Positions 33,744-42,429 of a stretch of DNA of 47,901 nucleotides are shown here, piece after piece. The notes beneath the pieces are model-generated. The model made no database searches. It was not told the origin of the DNA and saw only the letters and a program-made list of their open reading frames with translations. The first letter of the stretch is position 1. Every line of letters begins with the position of its first letter. This DNA comes from a virus, in the IMG/VR virus record IMGVR_UViG_3300023184_000203, positions 1 through 47,901 of that record. One strand, 5' to 3'. The position numbers and the translations under genes were made by a program.

Positions 33744-34441
33744 TGTATTCAATAGATGCATTTAGAACTACAGGGCTATCAAATATTTCTCAATCTCCAG
33801 TAAAAAGAGATTGGATGGATGATACCTATGATAGACATGCATATAACTGCTTCCCAGTCACGATAACTAATTCATTAGGATGGAGTATATCTTTCCCAGA
33901 AGAAATTTCATTTGTTTGGGATGGAATTTCAGACTCATCTTCACACCATGTAAAGGTCTTGTCGGGAGAAAAGTATGTTTCTACTGGAAGAGCCAACGGA
34001 ACAATTAGTTTCAATACTGGGATAGGATTTAAAACAGACTCTAATTTAAGCCTATTATGTATGCCCACTCCAAATTTATTTATTAGGGGAGTGCAATCTT
34101 TTACCACATTAATTAGCACATCTTTTTTTCACGGAGATTTCCCAATAGCCTGGAAAATTACTGAGCCTATGGTAAAAATTACAATACCAGCAAACACACC
34201 AATTGCAAATATACTTCCTATATCATTGTCAGAATTACAGAATTCAGAAATAAAGTTTGCTCCGTTAAGCGAAAGGCCATCAACCGATTGCAGCGGGGAA
34301 GTCACAATGAAAAAAGTTAATGAAATAACAAAATCTGGAGGTTGGACAAATTTTTATAGAGATTCTATTGATGCATGCGGCAACTCTTTGGGTGATCACG
34401 AAGTTAAATCTATAAGGTTAAGCGTAGTAGAAAATGCCTAA
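33743..34441 (+). CDS. DUF6065-like protein, 232 aa
   Basis: Resembles the DUF6065 family, found in cyanophage-like genomes next to 2OG oxygenases; function unknown. Seen: DRHAYNCFPVTITNSLGWSI near the N-terminus, FVWDG, a central FKTDSNLSLLCMPTPN, and WKITEPMVKITIPANTPIANILPISL. Beta-rich, probably a jelly-roll. Start sits on the stop of the oxygenase (TAATG), so the pair is coupled. May share ancestry with the next gene. Confidence 0.6.
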   Translation: MYSIDAFRTTGLSNISQSPVKRDWMDDTYDRHAYNCFPVTITNSLGWSISFPEEISFVWDGISDSSSHHVKVLSGEKYVSTGRANGTISFNTGIGFKTDSNLSLLCMPTPNLFIRGVQSFTTLISTSFFHGDFPIAWKITEPMVKITIPANTPIANILPISLSELQNSEIKFAPLSERPSTDCSGEVTMKKVNEITKSGGWTNFYRDSIDACGNSLGDHEVKSIRLSVVENA

Positions 34442-35138
34442 AATAACTTTTCATTCTAATAGATTTTACAATAATAAAAATTCAGACTTAAACCCCGAGC
34501 CAGCTAAAAAAAGTATGCCGCAGTGGTTTGTAGATTCTAGTAGGTATTGGTTTCCAGAAGATTCTAGCTCGTTATCATTTAAAGCTTGTCCAGCTCTGAT
34601 AGATGCTTTTTTAACTGGATATGTGTTAAAAACACCATGTGACATATATATTGCTAAAGGAGTAGATGCAGAAGGAAAAGAGCAAGTAGCTGCAATGACT
34701 CAACACGGGTATGAAGATTTTTGTGGACATAGACCAGATATGGTTGGATTTCCAAAACCTATAGGAACAAATAAACATTTTCACTGGTACCCTAATTGGA
34801 TGCCTGGGCTAGAAGACGGGTATAGCGCTATTTATGTTCATCCGCTAAATAGATATGACCTTCCATTTGTTACGGTTTCTGGTATAATTGATAACGATAA
34901 GATGGACACTCCAGGGCTTATGCCATTTTTTTTAAAAGATGGTTTTGAAGGACTTATTCCTAAAGGTACTCCATACGCACAAGTGATTCCATTTAAAAGA
35001 GAAGACTGGACCTCAGAAGAAAAAATGTATACCCAAGAAGAAATTTTAGAAAGACACAACTTTCAAGCAAATAAATTTAGAGTGCCAGAGGGCGGGGCAT
35101 ACAAGAAAAAGGTATGGTCAAGAAAGAGGTATGATTAA
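34434..35138 (+). CDS. DUF6065-like protein, second copy type, 234 aa
   Basis: Same general plan as its neighbour: PQWFVDSSRYWFPEDSSS, FKACPALIDAFLTGYVLKTPCDIYI, YVHPLNRYDLPFVTVSGIIDND, and GFEGLIPKGTPYAQVIPFKREDW. The CPALIDAF...GYVLKTPCDI and IPKGTPYAQVIPF blocks are the counterparts of CFPVTI... and IPANTPIANILPI in the neighbour, so the two are likely distant paralogues. Function unknown. Overlaps both neighbours. Confidence 0.6.
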   Translation: MPKITFHSNRFYNNKNSDLNPEPAKKSMPQWFVDSSRYWFPEDSSSLSFKACPALIDAFLTGYVLKTPCDIYIAKGVDAEGKEQVAAMTQHGYEDFCGHRPDMVGFPKPIGTNKHFHWYPNWMPGLEDGYSAIYVHPLNRYDLPFVTVSGIIDNDKMDTPGLMPFFLKDGFEGLIPKGTPYAQVIPFKREDWTSEEKMYTQEEILERHNFQANKFRVPEGGAYKKKVWSRKRYD

Positions 35139-35851
35139 TGATTACTGATAAATGGGACACATCTAATAATGTTGCAAATTTTAATTCTCCCTCAATTACC
35201 CCTTCAGGATTTTTTGGAGATTCAGATAAAAATATAGTAGAAGTAGAAAATGCAATTACAGAAGAAGAACAGACTGTGTTGTTAGCATTCGCCAGAAATA
35301 ATAATTCATTTGACGATATCCCCACAGAGTTTAATGAAAATGGGACTCTTATCTATGACGAAAGGCCGTGGGCAAATAGAGTAATTACTGGAGAAGAATT
35401 AGTAAAAAATGGCCACAACGAAATTATTGAAATTGTGACTAATATTATAAATAGATTTAAACTTGTAATAGAAAGCTTTTTTGAAGTTAAGGCAACTCCA
35501 ACGGGGCCAGCAATTGTTAGGTGGCCAGTAGGGGCAAGGCAAGAGCCACACGCAGACAAAGAGCTCCACGAGGGCCCAGACTCAGGAACACCCAATTCCT
35601 TTCCCTGGTATGACCTAGGGACAGTTTTTTATCTTAATGATGACTACACTGGGGGAGAGTTATATTTTCCAAAACAGGGCGTAGAGTTTAAGCCAAAACC
35701 AAGAGCGGGTTATTTTTTCCCAGGTGATATGAATTATATTCATGGGGTTAGGCCTATATCAGAAGGCTGCCGATACACATTACCATATTTCTGGACTATA
35801 TATGAATTACCAGAAAAATTTAGCGGACCAAAGGATTTTAAAAATGACTAG
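35138..35851 (+). CDS. 2-oxoglutarate/Fe(II) oxygenase, prolyl-4-hydroxylase type, 237 aa
   Basis: Complete triad: H138-A-D140 (EPHADK), distal H202 (YIHGVRPI), R212 (CRYTLPYFW). Core FYLNDDYTGGELYFP and KPKPRAGYFFPGD. The N-terminal third is a helical cap with AITEEEQTVLLAFARN. Begins on the stop of the DUF6065-like gene and overlaps the next oxygenase by 8 nt. Insert GPDSGTPNSFPW before the core strand is a likely substrate-facing loop. Confidence 0.9.
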   Translation: MITDKWDTSNNVANFNSPSITPSGFFGDSDKNIVEVENAITEEEQTVLLAFARNNNSFDDIPTEFNENGTLIYDERPWANRVITGEELVKNGHNEIIEIVTNIINRFKLVIESFFEVKATPTGPAIVRWPVGARQEPHADKELHEGPDSGTPNSFPWYDLGTVFYLNDDYTGGELYFPKQGVEFKPKPRAGYFFPGDMNYIHGVRPISEGCRYTLPYFWTIYELPEKFSGPKDFKND

Positions 35852-36566
35852 CTATGTGACAATGCATAAAGATCAATGCTTTACAGTAGATAATTTTTTA
35901 TCTGAATTTGAATGTAAAGCAATAATTGCCTATTTAGATTTTTTGGTGGTCAATAAAATACTAGAGTGGAATCAGATATCATTCTATGACTCATTTGCAA
36001 TGGGATTTTGGCCCTACGATCCAAATCTAGAAATGTTTGGATTGCCCTCTAATTACTTTAACGATATTTTGAAAAAAAGAATACAGGATATATCAGAAAA
36101 TGTTTTATCAGTTAGTCTTGCGGAAGTAAGCTATCACGCACAAAAATGGGATGACGGAGCATATGCATCATTTCATTCTGATAATTCGGATGAACATGGT
36201 AACCCAACAGAATTTGTAAGAAGTAAATTTGCGGTATTTATATATTTAAACGATAATTTTGAAGGAGGGTATCTAAACTTTAAAAATCATGATGTAAATA
36301 TAAAACCAGCCGTAGGCAGAGCAGCTATATTTGCTGGGGGACACAACAATGAACACGAAGTAACAAAAGTTCATGGCGGAACAAGATACACTATAGGTTC
36401 GTTTTGGGATTTAGCAGATTGCGTATACTCTGAAGAAGAATTACAGGAAAGAGAAGAAAGACTTAAAAAGACCAGGGCGGACCAGGACATGACCTACAAG
36501 CAATGGGAAGATGAAAAAAAGCTTGGCATCACGCAAGACTATATTGGAAAGTACGGAGAAAAATGA
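35844..36566 (+). CDS. 2-oxoglutarate/Fe(II) oxygenase, prolyl-4-hydroxylase type, 240 aa
   Basis: H111-S-D113 (SFHSDNSDEHGN), distal H171 (NNEHEVTKV), R181 (TRYTIGSFWD). Core VFIYLNDNFEGGYLNF and IKPAVGRAAIFAGG. The open frame extends upstream inside the previous gene, but the ATG at 35844 (MTSYVTMHKDQCFTVDNFLSE) matches the usual start of the family and overlaps the previous stop by 8 nt. Ends with a charged helical tail of about 50 residues. Confidence 0.9.
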   Translation: MTSYVTMHKDQCFTVDNFLSEFECKAIIAYLDFLVVNKILEWNQISFYDSFAMGFWPYDPNLEMFGLPSNYFNDILKKRIQDISENVLSVSLAEVSYHAQKWDDGAYASFHSDNSDEHGNPTEFVRSKFAVFIYLNDNFEGGYLNFKNHDVNIKPAVGRAAIFAGGHNNEHEVTKVHGGTRYTIGSFWDLADCVYSEEELQEREERLKKTRADQDMTYKQWEDEKKLGITQDYIGKYGEK

Positions 36567-37417
36567 AAAAGATAGAAATTTATCCAAAAGTTATTGTTTA
36601 TAAAAATATGCTTCCAAGATGGAAGGAATATGTTGAGCTTTTAAAAGAATCTGAAAAAAGAAGCCCTGAACATTTATTTAAAGAGTGGCAGGATTGGTAT
36701 GGATTTGGCGGCATGATGAATCTTTCAATGAATAGACCAGAAACTGAATATGCCATAGATAGCAATGATAGATATGCTTTATTGCAAAAAGACTTTTTGA
36801 CAGATGTAACAAATGCATATTATCAATGCACAGAAGACTATGTTATGACAAATGAAATATCTTTACCAAATTGGGTAAATAACGGAATTTCAATTTGCAA
36901 GTATTGGGAAACTCAAAAAGACAATACAATGGCAATGCACTATCATACAGATTACAGAGGGTTTGACTATGAGTCACCAGGTAAAAAATATGCCATAACC
37001 TGTACAATTTACATTAATGACGATTATGATGGAGGCGGACTATCATTTTTAAGAGAAGACACTGGAGATGTTATTGATTATAAGCCAGAGGCTGGCGACA
37101 TTGTTGTATTCCCATCAGGAGATCCAGTAACTGGGGGCTCTCATTATTTTCATGGAGTTGATAGAGTTGATAATGGAGAAAAATATTTTATAAGATGCTT
37201 TTGGTCATATGATTTCCCAGGGACAGAAGAATGGCATGCCAATAAAGCAAAACACGGGGAAGACTGGGACAAGATTGATTCGGAAAGAATGAAAAAGGAG
37301 ATACATTCTGGCAAGTGGCACAAATACCTGGTTAAACCTGGACAAGAAGATCCAAAGCTAGAAAAATCAAGTCCATTTTTTATGAAAGATGAAGATGCAT
37401 ATAAAAAAATTAGATGA
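36563..37417 (+). CDS. 2-oxoglutarate/Fe(II) oxygenase, prolyl-4-hydroxylase type, 284 aa
   Basis: H128-T-D130 (MHYHTDYRG), distal H197 (YFHGVDRV), K207 and R211 (EKYFIRCFW). Core CTIYINDDYDGGGLSFL and KPEAGDIVVFPSGDP. Closest in layout to the 325-aa enzyme at 15.5 kb (long N-terminus, YHGV/FHGV, K-Y-F/Y-I-R), so those two may share a substrate type. ATGA overlap with the upstream gene. Confidence 0.9.
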   Translation: MKKIEIYPKVIVYKNMLPRWKEYVELLKESEKRSPEHLFKEWQDWYGFGGMMNLSMNRPETEYAIDSNDRYALLQKDFLTDVTNAYYQCTEDYVMTNEISLPNWVNNGISICKYWETQKDNTMAMHYHTDYRGFDYESPGKKYAITCTIYINDDYDGGGLSFLREDTGDVIDYKPEAGDIVVFPSGDPVTGGSHYFHGVDRVDNGEKYFIRCFWSYDFPGTEEWHANKAKHGEDWDKIDSERMKKEIHSGKWHKYLVKPGQEDPKLEKSSPFFMKDEDAYKKIR

Positions 37418-38009
37418 TAATATAATATATTACACGGGGGTAATCCCAGACCCAAATGGTTTTGTAAATCAAATTGAAAGCCTAGATCTGTCTAATGATA
37501 ATACTACACAAATTTCAAAATGGAAAACATGGACAGCCAGCGACCATGATGTAGAATATGGTTTATCAAAAGATGGAATGTTTTCTAATATGCAATACTA
37601 CACGGATGAAGATTTAGACACATCCATGATGGTGTATCAAATTAAATTAATATCTGATTTATGTTTTGCAAACTATTCACATATTACTGGTGCACCTCGT
37701 TTAAAGCTACCAGATTATTTTAGCATCAGGAAATATAACTCTCTTGCAGATATGGGACAGCATGTAGACGCAGAAGATCCAACCGACAAAGCCCACCCAG
37801 TTGTTTCAGGAGTTTTGTATTTAAATGATAATTACGAGGGTGGAGAAATATATTTTCCAGAACAAGATATTAAAATAAAACCAGAAGCTGGTAGCTTAGT
37901 TATGTTTCCTTCGTATAGGCCATACTTCCATCATCCATTGCCAGTAACTTCTGGCAGTAAGTACATGGTTCCATTTTTTTGGTTTGATATAGAAACTAAT
38001 TGGGGGTAA
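37389..38009 (+). CDS. 2-oxoglutarate/Fe(II) oxygenase, prolyl-4-hydroxylase type, 206 aa
   Basis: H125-V-D127 (MGQHVDAED), distal H181/H182 (YFHHPLPV), K191 (SKYMVPFFW). Core GVLYLNDNYEGGEIYFP and IKPEAGSLVMFPS. Two ATGs (37389 and 37395) are possible, both overlapping the upstream gene by more than 20 nt, so it is translationally coupled. A single-domain enzyme, the smallest complete one of the cluster. Confidence 0.9.
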   Translation: MKMHIKKLDDNIIYYTGVIPDPNGFVNQIESLDLSNDNTTQISKWKTWTASDHDVEYGLSKDGMFSNMQYYTDEDLDTSMMVYQIKLISDLCFANYSHITGAPRLKLPDYFSIRKYNSLADMGQHVDAEDPTDKAHPVVSGVLYLNDNYEGGEIYFPEQDIKIKPEAGSLVMFPSYRPYFHHPLPVTSGSKYMVPFFWFDIETNWG

Positions 38010-38014
38010 TTTAA

Positions 38015-38620
38015 ATGATGCATTTGCCATCAATTTTAGACAACGATTCAATATACTTTAGGAATAATATTTCTGAGGTTGATAATTTAATTAAATTTAT
38101 AGAAGAATGTGATCAAGACTCATCAACTTACGGGTACATAACTCAATGGCAAAAATTAAATGATTATACTATGTATAAAACATTTACTAGAAATACAGAA
38201 GCAATGTCTAACAGAATGCTTCAAAAATGCTTATACATATATAATAGCTTTAACTCGGGATTATCTTTTTGCAAAGAGCATTATTCAAACTACTCTATGA
38301 GAAATACAGGACCGCTTGAAGAATTAACAATTTTTAAATCTTTAACAAGAACACAGTATCCTAGAGAACAAGAATTTAATGTCTTGAATGACGAGGATAC
38401 CATTTCTGCTTATCTTGTACTTAATACCGAGATCTCCAGTAGCCCATTTTGCATAGACAGATCCAGAAATGTTTATATTAATCCAGAGCCATGCAGCGCA
38501 ATAATGATTAAAAATACAGTACAGCATGCAGAAGGAATGAATATAACGCAGCCACTTTACTATGTAAAGTGCAAATTCCCCCTTCTGGAAACAAAGACCA
38601 GCGTAACAGATCTGCTATAA
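38015..38620 (+). CDS. Degenerate oxygenase-like protein (probable pseudoenzyme), 201 aa
   Basis: Keeps the architecture of its neighbours: an N-terminal helical cap (EVDNLIKFIEECDQDS), a core strand SAYLVLNTEISSSPFCI, INPEPCSAIMIKNTVQHAEGMN (compare KPEAGSLVMFPS...H) and YYVKCKF at the end. But the H-x-D of the metal site is missing where QYPREQEFNV stands, and the 2-oxoglutarate base is not clear; only the distal His (H171) remains. Probably a non-catalytic paralogue, for example a partner or substrate adaptor. Confidence 0.65.
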   Translation: MMHLPSILDNDSIYFRNNISEVDNLIKFIEECDQDSSTYGYITQWQKLNDYTMYKTFTRNTEAMSNRMLQKCLYIYNSFNSGLSFCKEHYSNYSMRNTGPLEELTIFKSLTRTQYPREQEFNVLNDEDTISAYLVLNTEISSSPFCIDRSRNVYINPEPCSAIMIKNTVQHAEGMNITQPLYYVKCKFPLLETKTSVTDLL

Positions 38621-38621
38621 T
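38613..38621 (+). promoter_or_regulatory. Extended -10 of the LamG-type gene (leaderless)
   Basis: TGCTATAAT overlaps the stop of the degenerate oxygenase gene; the next ATG is 6 nt further, so the mRNA would be leaderless. Confidence 0.6.
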
Positions 38622-38627
38622 TAAATA

Positions 38628-40388
38628 ATGTCATACTATATATCAATATTAAAAGACTCGCCAATTGGTTTTTGGAAATTAGACGAGGCTTCAGGCACTT
38701 CCGCCAGTGACAGCTCTGGCTGTGGAAATAATGGTTCGTATGTAGGCGGAGTGCAGTCAATTAAAATACCACTTGTTCCAAATGGTATCTATTCAACCAA
38801 AATAACAAATACAAATACCCTGTCTTTTCCAATAACAAAAGATTTTTCTGGACAGACAGGAATTGGTGGTTTTGGTATATCTAAGACAGAAGATAATGAT
38901 TTTTCCTTAGAGCTTTGGTTTCACCCAAAAAATATAACTGCTCTTACCCCACTTTTTGCAGACCTGGACGGAATAGGTTTATATTGGGATAACGGTAATA
39001 TTGTTTTTAAATTGCAATCTGAAAGAATAGATTACGTAGTTCCATATTCAAATAAATCATTTTATGTAGTTGCAACCTATTCCCCAGGAATAATTAAACT
39101 TTATGTAGATGGAGAACTTGTAGGTTACAAAAAAATATCATCTTTTCTATTTACAAATCAAAGCATGGAATTAAAAATAGGTCCAGCAGCAAACACAAAA
39201 TACTTTTTAGCAGATGCTCCAGCAGTATACAGATATTGTCTTTCAGGAGCACAAATAAAATCTCATTACGAATCTACTATAATTAACAATAGTGTGCAGG
39301 TAGTGTCTGGAAGTTTTGGAGAGTTGTTTAAATCAACAATACAGCATCAGAATAGCCCAGACAAGTTTATGTATCCAGTTCAAAAAAATTGGGAATACTT
39401 CTTAAATGATAATTTACTATACAGAGAGTCTTCAAATAGTATATACTTAAACCCATCATCTTTATCTGCAGAATTTGTAGAAGAAGTATTCCTGATATCT
39501 TGGAAAGATTATGTATCTTCTAAGATTGAGTGGTTTGGTGGTAGTGGTATATCTGTTTACGTCTCAACAGTTTCAGAAACTGGTCCGTGGACACAGTGTG
39601 AAAACGGATCTGGAATACCAGGACTCACATTGGGACAAGTGTTTCCAGACACATCAATATTATTTTTTAAAGTAAGTTTTACTTCAAGCGATACAAGTTT
39701 ATATTTACCAGAGCTCTACTACCTAGGAATATTTTTATACGAAGATAAAAAATTATATTCTCATAATGGAGAATCGTTTATATCTGTTTTGGCACCAACG
39801 ACTGGAAGCTCTTGGGATGTAGACATTTCAAATAGAGAGCATTCTCTTCTTTCAAGAAATTATGATAACGGAATTAGATCAAAAGGAGCGGGATTCTATA
39901 TACAGACGGGTAATAGCATATATAGCCTTGAAATGATTATGACTCCAGTATCTTTAGGGTCGGGATATTTATTCTATAATAAAACTAATGGGGTGGAGTC
40001 ATCATTAAGCTGGAATTCTAGCGGGCTTATATCAAAAGCCAATGTATCTAGTGTTTATATAAATGGACAAGACATATCCTCGGCAACAAATATATCCTCA
40101 TACTTAAATATTGATGAGCCTAATTATTTGCTAATAAAAATGTCAACTTCAATTTCAGGACAAATTTGGGTAAATTCAAAATCAGACAATTCAGTCAGAT
40201 CGGGCATTTTGCCTAATAATATATATAATACCTTATCAATATATCAAAATTCTGACATTGACCATCAAGATCACTATTTAATGTACATAGGACAAAACAT
40301 AAATTATATATACGATTCGGGTTTCTCCGTGACACAAAGGTCAGCAGATGCGTACGGCGATGACTGGGTATCTATAAATAACGGATAA
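38628..40388 (+). CDS. LamG/concanavalin-like structural protein, 586 aa
   Basis: N-terminal LamG-like jelly-roll (residues about 5-220): SPIGFWKLDEASGTSASDSSG, DFSLELWFHPKN, VATYSPGIIKLYVDGELVGYKK and a C-terminal YRYCLSGAQIKSHYES, as in phage tail or capsid-decoration proteins that bind glycans. A second beta-rich region follows (NISSYLNIDEPNYLLIKMSTSISGQIWVNSKSDN), perhaps another jelly-roll. Likely virion-exposed and involved in host binding. Leaderless start; its promoter separates it from the oxygenase operon. Confidence 0.75.
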   Translation: MSYYISILKDSPIGFWKLDEASGTSASDSSGCGNNGSYVGGVQSIKIPLVPNGIYSTKITNTNTLSFPITKDFSGQTGIGGFGISKTEDNDFSLELWFHPKNITALTPLFADLDGIGLYWDNGNIVFKLQSERIDYVVPYSNKSFYVVATYSPGIIKLYVDGELVGYKKISSFLFTNQSMELKIGPAANTKYFLADAPAVYRYCLSGAQIKSHYESTIINNSVQVVSGSFGELFKSTIQHQNSPDKFMYPVQKNWEYFLNDNLLYRESSNSIYLNPSSLSAEFVEEVFLISWKDYVSSKIEWFGGSGISVYVSTVSETGPWTQCENGSGIPGLTLGQVFPDTSILFFKVSFTSSDTSLYLPELYYLGIFLYEDKKLYSHNGESFISVLAPTTGSSWDVDISNREHSLLSRNYDNGIRSKGAGFYIQTGNSIYSLEMIMTPVSLGSGYLFYNKTNGVESSLSWNSSGLISKANVSSVYINGQDISSATNISSYLNIDEPNYLLIKMSTSISGQIWVNSKSDNSVRSGILPNNIYNTLSIYQNSDIDHQDHYLMYIGQNINYIYDSGFSVTQRSADAYGDDWVSINNG

Positions 40389-40413
40389 AGTTGTCAATGG
40401 TTGTGACAAAAGC

Positions 40414-40442
40414 TGGACTTAGATATTAAAGAATGGTAAAAT
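40414..40442 (+). promoter_or_regulatory. Promoter of the portal unit
   Basis: TGGACT, 17-bp spacer ending TGG, TAAAAT (extended -10). The ATG follows after 8 nt, again close to leaderless. An inverted pair TTGTCA/TGACAA lies at about 40391-40409. Confidence 0.55.
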
Positions 40443-40450
40443 AAAGATAT

Positions 40451-40795
40451 ATGGATATAAATAATGCAAAGTACAGAGTACTTGAAGAAGAGAGCACGCT
40501 AGGCATATATGTCTGGGAAATGCCTGATGGCAGATGGATTGGAGATGACGATGGCAATTTTCTTTCAATCACGTCCAAAAAAGAAAATAAATCCAGAATC
40601 GATGCTTTGGCTAGAGAGGTTCGCTCATTTGGCATACACGAGGGCAGGCCTAAATTTCTTTCTGCAAGACGAAAAATTGATGACGAAGAATTTGAATACC
40701 AAAAACAAAGACTCAACTGGGGATTGATTCCAGATCCGATGGATATTGGAAACTATAAAGATGAAATGAAAAAATTAAAGAATGGTGGAATGTAA
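40451..40795 (+). CDS. Conserved small protein upstream of portal, 114 aa
   Basis: Function unknown. LGIYVWEMPDGRWIGDDDGNFLSI is a beta-turn-rich start, followed by charged helices (KENKSRIDALAREVRSFGIHEG) and GLIPDPMDIGNYKDEMKKLKNGGM. Proteins with VWxxPDGxWxxDDxGNFL motifs occur beside actinophage portals. TAATG overlap with the portal start shows coupling, so a head or packaging role is likely. Confidence 0.7.
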   Translation: MDINNAKYRVLEEESTLGIYVWEMPDGRWIGDDDGNFLSITSKKENKSRIDALAREVRSFGIHEGRPKFLSARRKIDDEEFEYQKQRLNWGLIPDPMDIGNYKDEMKKLKNGGM

Positions 40796-42375
40796 TGATA
40801 GAGTCTGAAGACGACACATCTGGGCAAGATATTGAAATTTCAAATACTACGGACTGGGTAAAATTTAATACCATTTCTGATCAAACATCAAATGACCCAT
40901 TTAAAATTGAAGGCGAAGATCTAGCAAAAGTGTCTGGGCTTTCTGCTACATTTAGAAGAAAAATGAATAGGGATATTCAGAAAAGTTTTACAGGTATTGA
41001 TGGATCAAAAACTCAACAAAACCTTTTAGCACAAGCAATTACTGGGTATGCATTATTTGATTTAATTGAGCCACCCTACAACCTGGAATACCTGTCTACC
41101 ATTTATGAAATATCTCCATATAACTTTGCAGCAATCAATGCAAAGGTTGCAAACATTGTAGGTCTGGGGTATGACTTTATTGAAACTAAAAAAACTAATG
41201 ATGCTCTTGACGGAATTGAAAATAAAGCTCAGCTAGAGCGAGCAAGAAAGAAATTAAATAGAGTTAGACAAGATTTGCACACATGGCTTGAAGACTGCAA
41301 CGATGAGGAAACCTTTAAAGAAACCCTAATGAAGTTCTACACGGACGTAGAAGCCACAGGAAACGGCTACCTAGAGATTGGTAGGACTGTGACTGGAAAG
41401 ATCGGCTACCTAGGCCACATACCCTCTAAGAGCATGCGTGTGAGAAGGCTAAGAGATGGATTTATTCAGCTTCTTTACGGCAAGGCTGTTTACTTTAGAA
41501 ACTTTGGAGACACAGAAACACCTAACCCATTAGCAGGTGGTCTAGATAGACCAAACGAAATTATTCAATTAAAAAAATATACTCCAAGAAATAATTATTA
41601 TGGAATTCCAGATATTATTGCTGCTCAAAACGCTATGGCTGGAAATGAATTTGCTGGTAAATACAATTTGGATTACTTTGAAAATAAAGCGGTTCCTAGA
41701 TATATTATTACAGTAAAGGGAGCAAAGCTCTCTACTGAATCTGAACGAAAATTGCTTGAATTTTTTCAAGTTGGGCTAAAGGGAAAGAATCATAGATCTT
41801 TATATATTCCGCTTCCTCCAGATTCCCCAGATTCAAAAACTGAATTTAAAATGGAACCTATTGAGGCGGGAACACAAGAATCATCATTTAATGTTTACAG
41901 GACATCAAATAGAGATGAAATTTTAATGGCCCATAGAACCCCAATTAATAAAATTGGCACCCCCGCTGGAATTAATTTAGCAGCTGCCAGAGATGCCGAT
42001 AAAACATTTAAAGAGCAGGTTTGCCGACCATCACAAGACATCCTTGAAAAAAGATTAAATAAAATTGTGGCTGAAATGACAGATGCCCTAGAAATTAAAT
42101 TTAATGAATTAAGCTTAACCGATGAAGATACTCAGTCTAAAATTGATGAAAGATATCTCAGATTACAAGTAATTACCCCTAATGAAATTAGAATTAGAAA
42201 GGGTATGATCCCAATTGACGGTGGGGATGAAGTTGTTGATTTGAACGCACAAGCAGCAGAAATTAAGGCTCAGGCAACTCAAGGAAGAGCAAGAGATAAA
42301 CAACGCTCTGCCACATCTCCAGATAAATCGGGAGAAGGAAGAAATGCCAAGGGCGATGGAAGACAGGTTGAGTAG
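40795..42375 (+). CDS. Portal protein, 526 aa
   Basis: Phage portal (PBSX/HK97-like family, PF04860 type): forms the dodecameric ring at the capsid vertex through which DNA is packaged and ejected. Seen: EPPYNLEYLSTIYEISPYNFAAINAKVANIVGLGYDF in parts, TDVEATGNGYLEIGR, KSMRVRRL, IIQLKKYTPRNNYYGIPDIIAAQNAM (the conserved 'YG.P....A' block), ENKAVPRYIITVKG and a C-terminal charged, disordered tail. Length fits the family. Confidence 0.9.
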   Translation: MIESEDDTSGQDIEISNTTDWVKFNTISDQTSNDPFKIEGEDLAKVSGLSATFRRKMNRDIQKSFTGIDGSKTQQNLLAQAITGYALFDLIEPPYNLEYLSTIYEISPYNFAAINAKVANIVGLGYDFIETKKTNDALDGIENKAQLERARKKLNRVRQDLHTWLEDCNDEETFKETLMKFYTDVEATGNGYLEIGRTVTGKIGYLGHIPSKSMRVRRLRDGFIQLLYGKAVYFRNFGDTETPNPLAGGLDRPNEIIQLKKYTPRNNYYGIPDIIAAQNAMAGNEFAGKYNLDYFENKAVPRYIITVKGAKLSTESERKLLEFFQVGLKGKNHRSLYIPLPPDSPDSKTEFKMEPIEAGTQESSFNVYRTSNRDEILMAHRTPINKIGTPAGINLAAARDADKTFKEQVCRPSQDILEKRLNKIVAEMTDALEIKFNELSLTDEDTQSKIDERYLRLQVITPNEIRIRKGMIPIDGGDEVVDLNAQAAEIKAQATQGRARDKQRSATSPDKSGEGRNAKGDGRQVE

Positions 42376-42393
42376 AACCAGTCAACCGATTAT

Positions 42394-42422
42394 TTGCCTT
42401 TTTATAGATAGAAACCTATAAT
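42394..42422 (+). promoter_or_regulatory. Sigma-70-type promoter of the protease-capsid genes (leaderless)
   Basis: TTGCCT, 17-bp spacer, perfect TATAAT, then 7 nt to the ATG at 42430. No Shine-Dalgarno, so leaderless translation is expected. Confidence 0.7.
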
Positions 42423-42429
42423 TAAGACT

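Noticed and set aside
37389-37417. Possible frameshift joining the two oxygenase genes 36563-37417 and 37389-38009
   Set aside because: Each has its own complete catalytic set and family-like ends; a 29-nt overlap with start codons fits translational coupling, and no slippery sequence is evident.
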